Assembly: GCA_019188255.1 (NCBI GenBank)
Contig: JAETXT010000001.1
Span: 2,790,001-2,854,000, forward strand
Direction of reading: 5' to 3'
DNA length: 64,000 nucleotides
Origin: Verticillium longisporum
Taxonomy: Eukaryota > Ascomycota > Sordariomycetes > Glomerellales > Plectosphaerellaceae
The notes beneath the pieces were generated by a model. That model was not told the origin of the DNA. It saw only the letters and a program-made list of their open reading frames with translations, and searched no databases. Of this stretch, positions 1-10,906 are shown in pieces. The translations under genes were made by a program, and so were the position numbers. Positions within the stretch are counted from its first letter, which is position 1. Each line of letters opens with the position of its first letter.

Positions 1-1135
1 GGCAGAGCGGCGATCTTGTCTGTGATTTTGTCCATGATGAGAGTTGGCCGTGGTCGGCGATATGGATCTTTGAGATGGTGGTGCTGAAGCTGTGATGGGT
101 GAGGTGGCGGGGTTCAACCCGAGTTGGAGGGGTAAAAATGGCAGAAAGAAAAAAAGAGTGACCCTTCCAAGTCGACGATCGTGGCGAAACTCAGAGTTGT
201 CGTACAACCCTTGTCTTGTCAATAGATCAAGATGGGTGAGGCCGACGTCGCTCGTTTCGCTGCTCACGAGGTCTGGGACGCGGCTGAACGAGGGATGATA
301 ACGCGCCTGCAAGCGGAAGAGTGAGGATTCCCTTGACGTGTGTTGAGTCCATCCAGAGTCTGAAGGCGGGGCAGTGACAGTGGCCGTGCTTCCTGCTCCC
401 GGCTGCCAGCGGCTCTTTCTTCCTTCTTCCTTCTTCCTACTTCCTTCCACCCCACGCACCTGACAGTGGCAGCCCGTCACCTGGGCTGTCAGTAGCTGGT
501 AGCGGGGGGTTCCGTCAATCCGAGTTTACTGGGGGCTGCAATCCGAGTAAGGTAATTAGCTGTTGGATCTGACTCTTGTCTCCTGCCTCAGTCAGCTTCA
601 ACACGCGCCCACGATGAGTGGCCGAGATCGGAAATTCTGTGGGAAAGAGACATATCACGTACTGTAACCCCGGCCATGCAGCTCTGCGCTGTACCGGAGG
701 TGGCATTCCTGCAGGCCCATACACCACGGTTCCCAAAGAGGTGAAGGAGGGTGGGATGCTTCATGCAGCTACAGAGGTGGCCCGTGTCTGGTGCTCGTCT
801 GCCTTATTAGTGGTGTGCCGGTGCAACTCGTACCCAGCTAACCGGATACGGCCCGGCTGCTGCAGACCCCCCGAAGCATGGCAAGGATGTCCACTAAGCT
901 GCCCGTCGCGTCAGGGGTCCCCTCGCTCTGCCGCGTCTCCAGAAAATGTTCTGAGCATCGACAAGGCTCTGACCTCACCAAGCTCACCTCGACTCACCTC
1001 GCCTCACCTCTCCACATTCGGCTTGCTGTTTCGGCTTGCTGTTTGTTGCTTGCCTGCTATCGGTCGCATCCACCACGCCCATGACACCACGGCAGCTTCA
1101 CCTACACACATCGCTGCCCTGACCATGCCAACACC
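1..1135. other. Gene-free left flank and upstream region of the LeuRS gene
   Basis: I find no supportable gene here. Open frames on both strands are short, lack splice-site logic and show no recognisable family motif. The last 180 bases or so (about 960-1135) are rich in C and T with repeated CTCACCT and TTGCTGTTT words, as expected for a fungal promoter and leader in front of the LeuRS start codon. Confidence 0.5.
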
Positions 1136-4097
1136 ATGATGCAGTCGCTCTGTGCACGACGAATGGGCCAGCAATGGTCCTCCAACAAGGCTGCCATTGC
1201 CGCCTTGCGAACTCCCCTTCCCCGCCAGCCTCTTCTCATCTCCGTTCGACAGCCTCACAAGTCTCCCTGTCTGCACCATCGACGAGGCTATGCCGACCAC
1301 CGAACCGATCGACTCGATCTGCCTGCTCTAGATCGGAAATGGCGTGAGAACTGGGCTTCCTCCCAGGAGCCTGCCGCGAGCCACGACAACAAGCCGACCA
1401 AGTTCGTCTTGCCCATGTTCCCCTACCCTTCCGGCACTCTGCACTTGGGCCACCTGCGAGTCTACACCATTGCCGATGTCGTGGCGCGTTTTCACTCCCT
1501 CCAGGGGTCCAAGGTCCTGCTGCCAATGGGCTGGGACGCATTCGGTCTGCCCGCCGAGAACGCTGCCATTGAGAGGGGCATCAACCCCGCCACCTGGACG
1601 ACTTCCAACATCGCCAAGATGAAGGAGCAGCTGGGCAAGATGCATGGCAGCTGGGACTGGACCAAGGTATGAACTTCTATTGTGTGTACTCTCTCGTCCT
1701 TCGTTTCTGACGCCGCCTGCGTAGGAAATCACGACGTGCGATCCCGATTTCTACAAACACACCCAGAAGCTCTTTTTGATGCTGCACGAACGAGGCCTCG
1801 CCTACCAGGCCGAATCCGAAGTCAACTGGGACCCCGTCGACCTGACTGTGCTGGCGAATGAACAGGTCGACGCCAATGGCTGCTCGTGGCGGTCTGGGGC
1901 CAAGGTCGAGAAGCGCCAGCTGAAGCAGTGGTTCTTCCGCATCTCCGAGTTCCGCGACGCTCTCCTCGCCGACCTCGAGGCCCTCGCCAAGGAAGAAGCC
2001 TGGCCTGAGAGGGTCCTCGCCATGCAGAAGAACTGGCTCGGCAAGTCGACAGGCGCCACCATCAAGTTTCCCGTCATGGCCATGGGACAGGACGCCCACG
2101 CCGCGATCGAAGTCTTCACCACGAGGCCGGACACCTTGTTCGGCGTGCAATACCTGGCTCTGGCATCGACCCACCCTGTCGTCGCCCAGCTGGCAAAGAG
2201 CGACCCCGAGCTGCAGGCTTTCCTCGATACCCTCCCTGGCCTGCCGCGAGACTCCAAGGTCGGGTACATGCTGCCCCAGATTCGGGCCGTCAACCCTCTG
2301 GCCTACCACGAAGACACCCCAGACGCGACCAAGGCTTCGCTGCCCATCTATGTGGCATCCTATGTGCTCGGTGACTACGGCGAGGGTGCCGTCATGGGTG
2401 TTCCGGGCCACGACGTGCGGGATCATGCCTTTTGGAAGGAACATCACTACGATGAGCCCGTGCGCTTTGTGCTGGCAGCTTCTGAGGATGAGTCGACAAC
2501 AGCCATGGCTAACGAGCCCATGGTGGACCACGGCATCATGACGGAGCATAGTGGCCCGTTCAAAGGCAAAAAGTCCATCGACGGAGGCAAGATGCTCGTC
2601 TCCGTTCTCGAAGCCGCCGACCTCGCCAAGCCGACGGACAAGTGGCGGCTCAGGGACTGGCTCATCAGTCGGCAGAGGTACTGGGGTACTCCCATCCCCA
2701 TCATTCACTGCGACTCCTGTGGGCCGGTGCCTGTTCCCGCAGACCAGTTGCCGGTCAAGCTGCCCAACGTGAGCGACCACTGGGCCGGGGGCCAGCCTGG
2801 TAACCCCCTCGAGAGGACGCCCGAATGGTCGGAACCCAGCTGTCCCGAGTCAGGAGTCTCAGCGAAGAGGGACACTGACACCATGGACACCTTTGTGGAT
2901 TCCAGCTGGTACCATGCCAGGTTCGTCGTCCCCCACAACAAGGATCTTCCGTTCTCTCAGGAGGCCACCAAGATGCTGCCCGTGGACCTCTACCTCGGCG
3001 GCATCGAACATGCCATTCTGCATCTGCTATATGCTCGCTTCATCTACAAGTTCATGGCGTCAACAGATCTGTTCCCTCAAGGGCCGGATTCGGAAACGAA
3101 TTCGGAAGCCATCAGTCACGAGCCCTTCAAGAGGCTCATCACCCAAGGCATGGTCCATGGCAAAACGTACAGCGACCCGGAGACGGGCAAATTCCTCAAA
3201 CCCGACGAAGTCGACCTCAGCGATGCCTCCAACCCGAAGGTTGTCGCAACGGGCCTCACGGCCAATGTCAGTTTCGAGAAGATGAGCAAGTCGAAGCACA
3301 ACGGCGTGGACCCCACCGTCTGCATCGAGACGCACGGCGCCGACGCCACACGCGCCCACATGCTCTTCCAGGCCCCGGTCAGCGATGTGCTCAACTGGGA
3401 CGAGGACAAGATTGCCGGCGTCACACGCTGGCTGAACAGGCTGTTCGAACACGTCAAGGGCACGGCAGCCCAGGCGTCATCAGACGAAACGGCGGTCGCA
3501 TACTTCACCGATGGCTCCAGCCGTCTGGACTCGATGACGGAGGCAGAGCTGGCCAAGTGGGACACCGAGGCTGCGCTCTGGCGGGCCGTCCAAAGCACCA
3601 TCACATCCGTGACCGACTCGTACAACAAGGTCTACCCCATGAACACGATCGTCTCCGACCTCATGAGCCTCACCAACACGCTGCTCGACAGCGAGGCGTC
3701 CAGCCCTGTCGTTCGTCGGGAAGCCACGTCGGCGATTCTCCGCATGCTGGCGCCCATCACGCCGGCGTTTGCCGAGGAGTGCTGGAGTCTCCTGCACCCG
3801 GGCACGCAATCCATAATAACGTCGGCGGCGTTCCCGACGAGGGACGACACGGCGGCGCTGCTGCAGCCGCGGAGGCAGACGTGCGCCGTCCAGGTCAACG
3901 GCAAGGTCCGCGGCGTCGTGCAGATCCCCAAGCCGCCGGCGGGGCTGGCGGGGGATGCACTGCGCGACTGGATGGTGGGCGAGGTGTTCAAGACGGAAGA
4001 GGGGCGGACCAAGTTCTCGAGCGGGCCGTGGGATGTCAGGTCGCCCAAGCGGGTCATTGTGGCGAGGGGCGCCAAGACGGTCAACTTTGTCGTGTAG
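1136..4097 (+). CDS. NAM2: Leucyl-tRNA synthetase, mitochondrial
   Basis: This class I aminoacyl-tRNA synthetase charges tRNA-Leu, presumably in the mitochondrial matrix. There are two exons, 1136-1666 and 1725-4097, split by a 58-nt intron with donor GTATGA, branch CTGAC and acceptor GTAG. They give about 967 residues, normal for bacterial-type and mitochondrial LeuRS. The HIGH motif appears as HLGH at residues 103-106 in the context [13 protein letters not shown]. The catalytic loop KMSKS lies at about 696-700, and between them sit the editing (CP1) domain and the LeuRS-type [12 protein letters not shown] segment. The first 50 residues are rich in Arg, Ser and Gln and poor in acidic residues, which fits a mitochondrial presequence. 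I chose the first ATG of an ATGATG pair; the second is a codon later. The gene converges with the CobW gene, with 281 bases between them. No lesion is seen. Confidence 0.95.
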
Positions 4098-4378
4098 AGT
4101 ACGTGTGTATGTATACAGCAGTGTAGGACTAGCATGGATACCCTGTGCATAGAGATGCTCAGCTTGGAAGGAGATTGAAGAAGAAAAGGAATGCTGAAAT
4201 CAGAAAGTCTATGAATAACCGCTCGCCGCCCGTAGTCTACGCCATCGAACTCTGTCTACTGTTTTCTAGCACACCGCCCAGCAAGGACCTCATGCCACAC
4301 AGGTCCCATGCTCATGATGCTCTACGCTTCGTTCACTTCATTGTCTCATGTTCCATGCAATGCCCAGCACCAACCAGC

Positions 4379-5491
4379 TCACAGGATCCTCCTGACGACG
4401 AGCGCGCCCGTCTCGTCGCCCGCGAGCTCGAGGAACGACCCGGCCTCGAGCTTCTTCTGCCACTTGTCGGCCTCGCAGCGCGCCAGGATGAGCGTCATGC
4501 GCAGCGGCACGTCGCCGCTCGACGCGTGCTCGGCGGCGCCGGCGGCGAGCGGCGTAAAGGTCCAGCGCCCAAAGGCCCAGTTGAGGATCTGGCGGGTGCG
4601 GTCCTGCGGGGGCGTGGGGTTGGCGTCGTCCTGGTCCGAGTCGCGGACGGTGCCGGCGACGTCGAGGACGGCCTTGATGCGGTAGACCTCGTCTTTCGGG
4701 GCCGTCTTGAGGAGCGACAGTAGGCGGTCGGCCTTGACGCCGGTTGCGGGGCCGCGGAGCTCGACGGAGAGGACCTCGACCTCGGACTGGTGGTCGTGCG
4801 CGTGGTCGTGGCCGTCGCCGTCGCCGTCGTGGTGGGCGTGCTGCTGCTGCTGCTTGTCGTCGGTCAGCGTCTGCGCGAGGCCGCCGTCGACGCCAAAGAC
4901 GAGGTCGACGTCGACGCGGCCCTTGGTGCTCCTGACGACGGGCGTCTCGACCTCGAGGTCGCCGATGCGGTCACGGACCTCGTCGAGGCGGTCCTCGTCG
5001 CAGGCCTCCCACTTGTTGAGGACGATGAGGTCGGTGTAGCGGGCCTGGACGCGGGCCGTGTAGCTCGTGTCGTCGTAGCCCTGCCAGTTCTCGACGTCGA
5101 GGACGGACACGACGCCGTCGAGGACGTACTGGCCGCCCGTCTCGCGGGCGAGGCGGTTGATCTCGAGGGCGAGGGTCGCGGGGAAGGCCGAGCCGGACGT
5201 CTCGATGACGATGCGGTCGGGGCGCACCTGGGCGCGCAGGTCGGCGAGGGCGACGCTCAGCTGGCCGACGAGGTTGCAGCAGATGCAGCCGTTGAGGAGC
5301 TCCTGGACACCCGAGATGGCGGCCGACGAGGCGAGCTGCGAGTCGACGGCGAGGTCGCCAAACTCGTTCTTCAGCAGCGCGAGCTTGTAGTCTGGGTTCT
5401 GCGCCTTGAGCTGCGGCAGGAGGTTGAGGATGAGCGTCGTCTTGCCGGAGCCGAGGAAGCCCGTGATGATGGTGATGGGGATGGGCGACAT
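4379..5491 (-). CDS. CobW/COG0523 G3E GTPase, ZNG1-like metal chaperone
   Basis: This single-exon gene encodes 370 residues of the G3E GTPase family, which inserts or delivers metal, in eukaryotes notably zinc to methionine aminopeptidase. Walker A is GFLGSGKTT at residues 11-19. The family metal-binding CXCC motif is GCICC at 68-72, and the guanine-specificity region reads LNKWE at about 158-162. A His/Asp-rich loop at about 214-236 (HAHHDGDGDGHDHAHDH) is typical of the metal-handling linker before the C-terminal CobW_C domain. Length fits fungal members. Relatives include yeast YNR029C (ZNG1) and human CBWD/ZNG1; the sequence alone cannot prove zinc rather than another metal. The start MSPIPITIITGFLG places Walker A correctly near the N terminus. 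The gene is divergent from the small gene that starts at 6322. Confidence 0.93.
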   Translation of the reverse strand: MSPIPITIITGFLGSGKTTLILNLLPQLKAQNPDYKLALLKNEFGDLAVDSQLASSAAISGVQELLNGCICCNLVGQLSVALADLRAQVRPDRIVIETSGSAFPATLALEINRLARETGGQYVLDGVVSVLDVENWQGYDDTSYTARVQARYTDLIVLNKWEACDEDRLDEVRDRIGDLEVETPVVRSTKGRVDVDLVFGVDGGLAQTLTDDKQQQQHAHHDGDGDGHDHAHDHQSEVEVLSVELRGPATGVKADRLLSLLKTAPKDEVYRIKAVLDVAGTVRDSDQDDANPTPPQDRTRQILNWAFGRWTFTPLAAGAAEHASSGDVPLRMTLILARCEADKWQKKLEAGSFLELAGDETGALVVRRIL

Positions 5492-6321
5492 GGTGTTGGG
5501 GGGCGAGGCAGCGAGCGAGGTTGTCGTGATGTTTGGCGTGCTGCGTGCAGGAGCAATGCGCGCAGGAGCAACCCAACATTCTTGGAGGGGTCAAAACCGA
5601 CTTTTGCGCGCGCACGATAAGAAACGGAAACGTTGGGGGCCATTTTAGGTTATCTTAGCGTCCGTTGCCAAGAGCCGCATGCCGCACGGTGCCTAGCGCC
5701 CCCCGCCATGTGACGTCAGTTTCGTGCTCCAGGGGAGCGTGCCCACCTCCGACTGCCCTGTAATGCCCTGTAATGCCCTGGAACCGGCAGCGTCAGTCCC
5801 CTGTAGGCGCCCCGCGGCCCCCTCCCCTCTGTCCCCTGGCAAGCCTGGACGGCGCCTGGCCTGGGCCTTACGTCGCTGTTCCCACCATCACCAGCTGGGC
5901 CGCGCAATCCCTCGACCGGTAGCCGTGCCAGCCAAGAGCCTTGCGCTGCTCTTGCTGGGTGAAGCGGATGTCATTCGAGGGGGGGCAACGGGGGGGTCTG
6001 GTATTACTTCTAGTCACAATGCCCAGCAGCTGCTCTGTCCGCTTGCTGTTCTCTTCTCTCTCTGTGCTGGCATCAACTGCATCCGAATCATCACGAACTT
6101 CGAAACCAGACGAACACAACGATAGACCATACCCACCCCGCCCTACGACGAAAACACCACTAAAGCTGTGCAAGCCGACATTGACAGCCACCGACGCTAA
6201 TTGTGACGTACGTCGGCGCTACCGTCCCTCGCTATCCTCCGAACGAACCAGCGCGTCCGATCAGCCCAGCCCTGCCCGGCGAGACAAGGTACAAAATAGG
6301 CCGCCCCCCGACACAGCCACA
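5492..6321. promoter_or_regulatory. Shared divergent intergenic region (CobW gene and 6322 gene)
   Basis: The 830 bases lie between two divergent start codons, so they must hold both promoters. A small direct repeat, TGCCCTGTAA, occurs twice in tandem near 5757-5776. The half next to 6322 becomes rich in CCG/CAC, consistent with a leader. I cannot assign specific factor sites with confidence. Confidence 0.45.
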
Positions 6322-6816
6322 ATGACCAACCGCTCCGTCCCCCGCTTCAACCCAGCGCCTGAGCAAGTCGGCATGCACGAGGACGACATGAGCTACAAGG
6401 ACAAACTCGACCAAAAGGCCTTTGAGGCGCGCCAGCCCGAGGAGGCCAACGACGGCGTGATGCATCCCATTGTTGAAAAGGGTGTGTTTTTGCTGTTCTG
6501 CTCCTTTTCTGCACCTGCTCTGCTCTGCTCCTTTTCTGCACCCTGCTCTGCTCTGCTCCCCTTTCTTCACGCTATTCTTCTTGCTTCACAGACACGCTAT
6601 TCTTGCTTCACGCACACGCTGACAGGACCAGTCGTCGAATACGTGCCCGTCGCGGCCAAGGTCCTCGGCGACCCCAAGGCCGAGAGGAAGGACAAGGACG
6701 ACAAGGCCAACGAGAACCCGCCGGGCCCGCCCGAGCGGCCCCTCGACGACGACAAGATTGAGGGCTTCCTGCGCGGGCAGCACAAGAGCAAAGGCGAGGA
6801 CGGCGTGTTCCAGTGA
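6322..6816 (+). CDS. Small conserved-looking hydrophilic protein of unknown function
   Basis: There are two exons, 6322-6481 and about 6626-6816, giving about 116 residues. The intron starts at 6482 (GTGTGT), is about 144 nt long, and is full of CTGCTCTGCTCC/TTTTCTGCACC repeats that look non-coding. The acceptor is either CTGACAG ending at 6625 or ACCAG ending at 6631; both keep the frame and change the protein by only two residues. The N-terminal half (SVPRFNPAPEQVGMHEDD, then YKDKLDQKAFEARQPEE) and C-terminal half (VEYVPVAAKVLGDPKAE, then a Lys/Asp-rich tail) are charged, with no signal peptide, membrane segment or Cys pair. I do not recognise a domain. The start is favoured by position just after a leader-like stretch and by balanced codon use from there on. 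No function is offered. Confidence 0.72.
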   Translation: MTNRSVPRFNPAPEQVGMHEDDMSYKDKLDQKAFEARQPEEANDGVMHPIVEKGVFLLFCSFSAPALLCSFSAPCSALLPFLHAILLASQTRYSCFTHTLTGPVVEYVPVAAKVLGDPKAERKDKDDKANENPPGPPERPLDDDKIEGFLRGQHKSKGEDGVFQ

Positions 6817-7258
6817 CGGCCTGCGCATGATGGAGACGGCTGGGTTTTGGTGTTGGCACCAGCCGATGAGCACACGATACGCTTTATGACGGGCGTCCTT
6901 GGGATTTTCCTATGTGTTTGGTATCCTACACCTCTTCAATTGACGATTGCATTTTATTCATCTGTTGTTCTGCAGAGAGAAATAGGTCACTGGATTAAAC
7001 TCAAGACTTATCATTCTTGTTATTGTTACTTCTATTCTTGGGGTGATCATTAGATCCTACTCATGTCTACATATCCGTCCATCAATTTCATGGCATAAAT
7101 CAAACCGACTCCCTCCCAGGTGACCAGCTCCCGGGTCCAAAGGAAAATAATAAAAAAGCACGAAAGAAGAAAGCACGCAAATGCCAATGATGCCCTCCCT
7201 CCATGACTCCGAAATTCCAAATCCCAATTAGGCCAACCGCACTGAAATACAGTCACCG
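6817..7258. other. Convergent 3' spacer
   Basis: This 442-base spacer lies between the 3' ends of two convergent genes. It is AT-richer than its neighbours, which is normal for fungal 3' untranslated and polyadenylation regions. I see nothing else in it. Confidence 0.4.
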
Positions 7259-8258
7259 TTACATGCAGATCATCATGCCGACGAAGGCGCTGAAGGCGAG
7301 CACGCCGAAACTGCTCCGCACAGCCGGCGCCGAAGCCTGGACGAAGCCGTCAATGACATCGCTCTCGGCAGGTGGCGCGGCAGGGGTGCCAATGTCGGCC
7401 GAGTCCGCAGGGACACCGGCGACCGTGGTGACGTCGCTCTCCTCTTCGGCGGGGACACCTTGACCGACGGTGATGTCGTTCTCTGGCGCGGGCTCGCCGG
7501 TGATGGCCAAGTCGCCCTCCGGCTCGGGAATGCCCTGGCCGACATTGCTGGCGACTTCAGGGGCGGGGGGCGCGGCCGCTGGGATCTCACCCTCGGGAGC
7601 AGGGGCAGCACCGGCGGGAACGGCTCCTTCGGGAGCAGGGGCACCAGCGGCAATGGCTCCTTCAGGGGCAGGAGGGGCAGCACCAGCGGGGATGTCTCCT
7701 TCGGGGGCAGGGGCAGCACCAGCGGGGATCTCGCCTACAGGAGCAGGGGCACCAGCGGGAATGGCTGCTTCAGGAGCAAGAGCAGCACCGGCGGGCACCT
7801 CGCCCTCGAGAGAAAGGGGCTCGGCGGGGTACTCAGGTCCGTACGTGGGCAGGGTGTGCGGGGGAGCAACCTGGCCGGGCACGGCGCCGTCGGCAAAGAC
7901 GCCGTTGCCCTCAATGTGGACGGTGGGCGTAAAGCCGGCGACGGGCGCTGTGATGACAATCTCGCCGCCCTCGCAGACGCCGCAGGCGACCTTGGTCTCG
8001 ACGAAGAAGGGGGGCAGGGCGGGGCGGGTGTAGTCTGCGGGGTTGCCGGTGATGGTCTCGGTCACGGTGTAGCAGGCGTCCCAGGTCGACTGGGGGTTGG
8101 CGGCGAGCAAGTTGGTGGTCCAGGTCGTGGTCCAGATGGTCTCGGTGGCCATGGTGACGGCCGTGCCGCAGTCGTGAAAGGTCGACGAGAGGACGGCGGG
8201 GTAGCTGTGGATGTCAGCGTCTGTCTGTGAGGGAGCGTCTAGCTGGGACATACACCAT
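7259..8258 (-). CDS. Ala/Pro-rich repeat cell-surface protein with GPI-anchor-like C terminus
   Basis: The likely CDS is 8258-8254 joined to 8204-7259, about 316 residues. The 49-nt intron (8253-8205) has donor GTATGT, branch GCTGAC and acceptor CACAG, and would sit only five bases after the ATG. The N-terminal part carries Cys residues and Thr/Trp-rich strings (TETIWTTTWTTN, then TVTETITGNP) as in fungal wall proteins, followed by VACGVCEGG. The middle is a run of degenerate 12-14-residue repeats of the type APEGEIPAGAAP. The last residues form a hydrophobic tail after small residues, ending CM, as expected for a GPI signal. Oddly, no classical N-terminal signal peptide is visible with either this start or the unspliced alternative at 8347. 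An upstream exon may be missing, or the protein may be exported another way. The function is inferred only from composition. Confidence 0.68.
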
Positions 8259-9717
8259 GATGACGTTGGTTGGTAGTGATGCTGAGATGTGGGTTTGGCG
8301 GGCACTCGGCTGGCGAGTTGATGGGTTGGGTCGAAAAAGAAGAACAAGGGGTCGAGTTGTCAATGTCGAGTACGAAAATGCCAAGTCCTGCTTGTGTCGT
8401 AAAGTGGTCGTGGTAGTCGTAATCGGTCGTGGATGTCGAATATGTTTGTGTTGAATGGGTGTGCCAGAGATTCAGCATCGAGGAGGTCGACAAGACGGCA
8501 AGGTTTTAAGCATAGATGCTCCCGCAGATCTACGAGACGGGCGGGATGCCACCGCGATCCGGAAGCCGCAGAACGGCACGCAAAGCTGTCATGCATTCTA
8601 GCGTCCGCCGTCACTTGAACAACGGAGCGTCGACGGGGCGACCCAGCCACATGGAAAGGGGTTGTGGGAATGTTTCGACATTGGGCCACATTCCGTCAAA
8701 GGCTTCTTCGACGGGGATCGCCTTATGCGGGAGGGTCGAGATGCAGGTACTCAGCGCTGCTGGATCAACAGGCATTCCGTGGGGTGTTCGAAGGAGAGGC
8801 TTCCAGCGTCATAGGCGTGCCTCGGGCGATTCTTCACGTGGCCGGCTGTCTGATCACAGCAGTATTAGGGGGAGAAGCCCAGTTTGCGCGGCTCGTTGCC
8901 TCGTCGAACGCCAAGACATGGAACTATTGACATGGCGGTTGGAGGTTCTGGTGAGAGATCGTCGAGCAACGGCTTGACGTTGGAACGCATCAGCCTCTTG
9001 TGGCGTCTGAGCCGTGGCAAGGCGCACGCGCAGGCGGTGGCGCACAGGACCAATAGGTGTCTCGCTCACACAATTTTCACAAGGACAATGGTCTGTCCCC
9101 CATCTTCAGCATTTCTCCCCCACTCGGGTTCATCTAGAGGAGAAACTTCCTAATTTCAAGGGATAAATTGGTCTCCAGAGCGTCTCTCCCGAAGGAGAGA
9201 AGGCAACGCGACACCGTAGGGAGCTGGATGTCGGTCGTGGCAGCTCTGTTCGCTTTTGATCTGAAGAAGAAAGGGAAAAGAGAAAGGAAGAACGGGTTTT
9301 TTTTCTTGCGATGTTTGTAGGCGGCTGGAGTGCGCTAGTCCGTTTGTAGAAGGCGGTGGCCTCTCGATGCTGCCGTTTCTTTTGTCAGTATATTATGTCA
9401 GCGTCTTATGTCGCCGTCTTATGTCAGCGCCTTTGTCAGCGTCTTTCGTCGCCCACCCGCTGATGCCTCTGGCCTTGGAGCCATCACCACTTCAGGATGC
9501 ACAGAGATTGAGTCCCGTCATCACTTCCATTGGCTATTCCTGTCTTTTGGACTTGACAAAAAAGCTCGATTCAGAACTCGATTAAGGTATCTAAAACGCA
9601 AAAATGCAAATTACGCCAAGCTGGGAATCCATCTATAAACCCCGGCCGCTGATCAAGCCAAGGTAAGGCAGGCCAACCGCCACCGACACGCTCTGGCACA
9701 CACGACGCGCGGCTCCC
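8259..9717. other. Spacer upstream of the repeat protein, no gene seen
   Basis: The part nearest the 7259-8258 gene (about 8259-8470, read on the minus strand) is CA/CT-rich and looks like its leader. The rest has only short open frames with no motifs. A short GTCTTATGTC/GTCAGCGTC repeat occurs around 9390-9445. Nothing else is supported. Confidence 0.4.
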
Positions 9718-10906
9718 TTATTTCTTGCCGTTGGCCGCGTCCTTGTTGTAGTTGGTCCCCAGGTACCGCCCCTTGAGGAGCCACACGGCGAGGCTCGGCA
9801 GCTTAAAGGTGCCCATCTGGCCGGTGCCGCGGCTGCGGCCCATGGTCACGGCGGCGACGATCTTGGGATCCGGCGTGTAGGTGCCGACCTTGCCCTCGCG
9901 GGTGAGGGGGTGGTGCAGGCTCTTGGAGAGGAAGGTGGCCTGGAGGCCGGCGACGTAGGCCGTGCTGCTCTCGAGGTCGCCGGCGTCGCCGACGACGTAC
10001 AGGCTGTCGTAGCCGGGGACCTTGAACTCGGTGTTCTGGCGCACGAGGCCGTTCTTGTCGAGCAGGTTCGCCGGCACGAAGCTCGTGTTGGGCACGAGGC
10101 CAAACGTCGGCAGGTACGCGTCGGCCTCGAGCTCGGACGTCGCGCCCGACGCGTTGGTCAGCTGCAGGATCGTCTTGCCGGTGCCGTTCTCGCGCGCGCC
10201 CGTCACCTTGGACCGGTCGATGACCTTGACGCCGAGCTTCTCGAGCTCCTTCCGCGCGAGGCGCCGCACGTCCTCGCGGATGTTGTCCCCGAGCGGCAGC
10301 TCCTTGTCAATGACAAAGTAGACGTCCTTCTTGCGGCCAAACTCAAAGCCCACCTCGCCGGCCACCTCGACGCCCGTCGTGCCGCCGCCGGCAACGACAA
10401 TCTTGTTGGCGGCCGCAATCTGCTTGCGCAGGGCGCCGGGGCGCGCCTTGGTCTGGTCCGTCGGGCCGAGCTACTTCCACGGCATGGCGTCCCGGGACCG
10501 CGAGCCCGTGGCGGCGACGAGGACGTCGTAGGGAATGGAGCGCTCGGTGCCGGCGACGGTGCGGACGACGGCGGTCGAGGCGTCCGGGTTCAGCGTCTCG
10601 GCCGAGCCGATGACGAGCTCGTAGCGGTCCTTGGGGTACTGGGCAAAGGCGGCCGCGAGGGGCGTGAAGAGCGTCTCGTCATCGTACTGGCCCGGCACGA
10701 TGCCGCGCACGGAAGCTAGGTTCCAGTAGCTGCCGTGGTCAGTTTTTATCTTCTTTTCGTTCTGCCTTGGGGACGTACTGGTCGGTGTTGGGGGTGACAA
10801 TGATGACCTTGAGGTCCTTGGCCTTGGGCACTGTGTTCTTGAGGGCGCGGTGGGCGATGCTCGTGCCGGCCACGCCAGCGCCGAGAACGACGAGTGTCTT
10901 GGTCAT
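9718..10906 (-). CDS. AIF/FSP1 (AMID)-like FAD-dependent NAD(P)H oxidoreductase, interrupted by an in-frame TAG
   Basis: This belongs to the two-dinucleotide-binding-domain oxidoreductases of the AIFM2/FSP1 type, which pass electrons from NAD(P)H to quinones. Exon 1 (10906-10779) and exon 2 (10729-9718) are split by a 49-nt intron with donor GTACGT, branch ACTGAC and acceptor GGCAG. The FAD Rossmann motif VVLGAGVAGTS lies at the N terminus, YWNLASVRG follows the splice, the central NAD motif is IVVAGGGTTGVEVAGE, and the C-terminal FAD signature is YVVGDAGD. The continuous frame has 380 codons, a normal family length. One codon, TAG at 10471-10473, breaks it between MPWK and LGPTD, just before the second nucleotide-binding motif. 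No GT-AG intron can remove it. As read, only about 127 residues would be made. It is either a recent pseudogene or a base error. Confidence 0.85.

Noticed and set aside
4707..5648. Long plus-strand frames opposite the CobW gene
   Set aside because: They are shadows of the GC-rich minus-strand gene and show only Val/Asp/Glu/Arg codon mirror patterns.
10450..10480. Intron removing the TAG in the FSP1-like gene
   Set aside because: The only GT...AG pair is about 23 bases apart, with no branch point.
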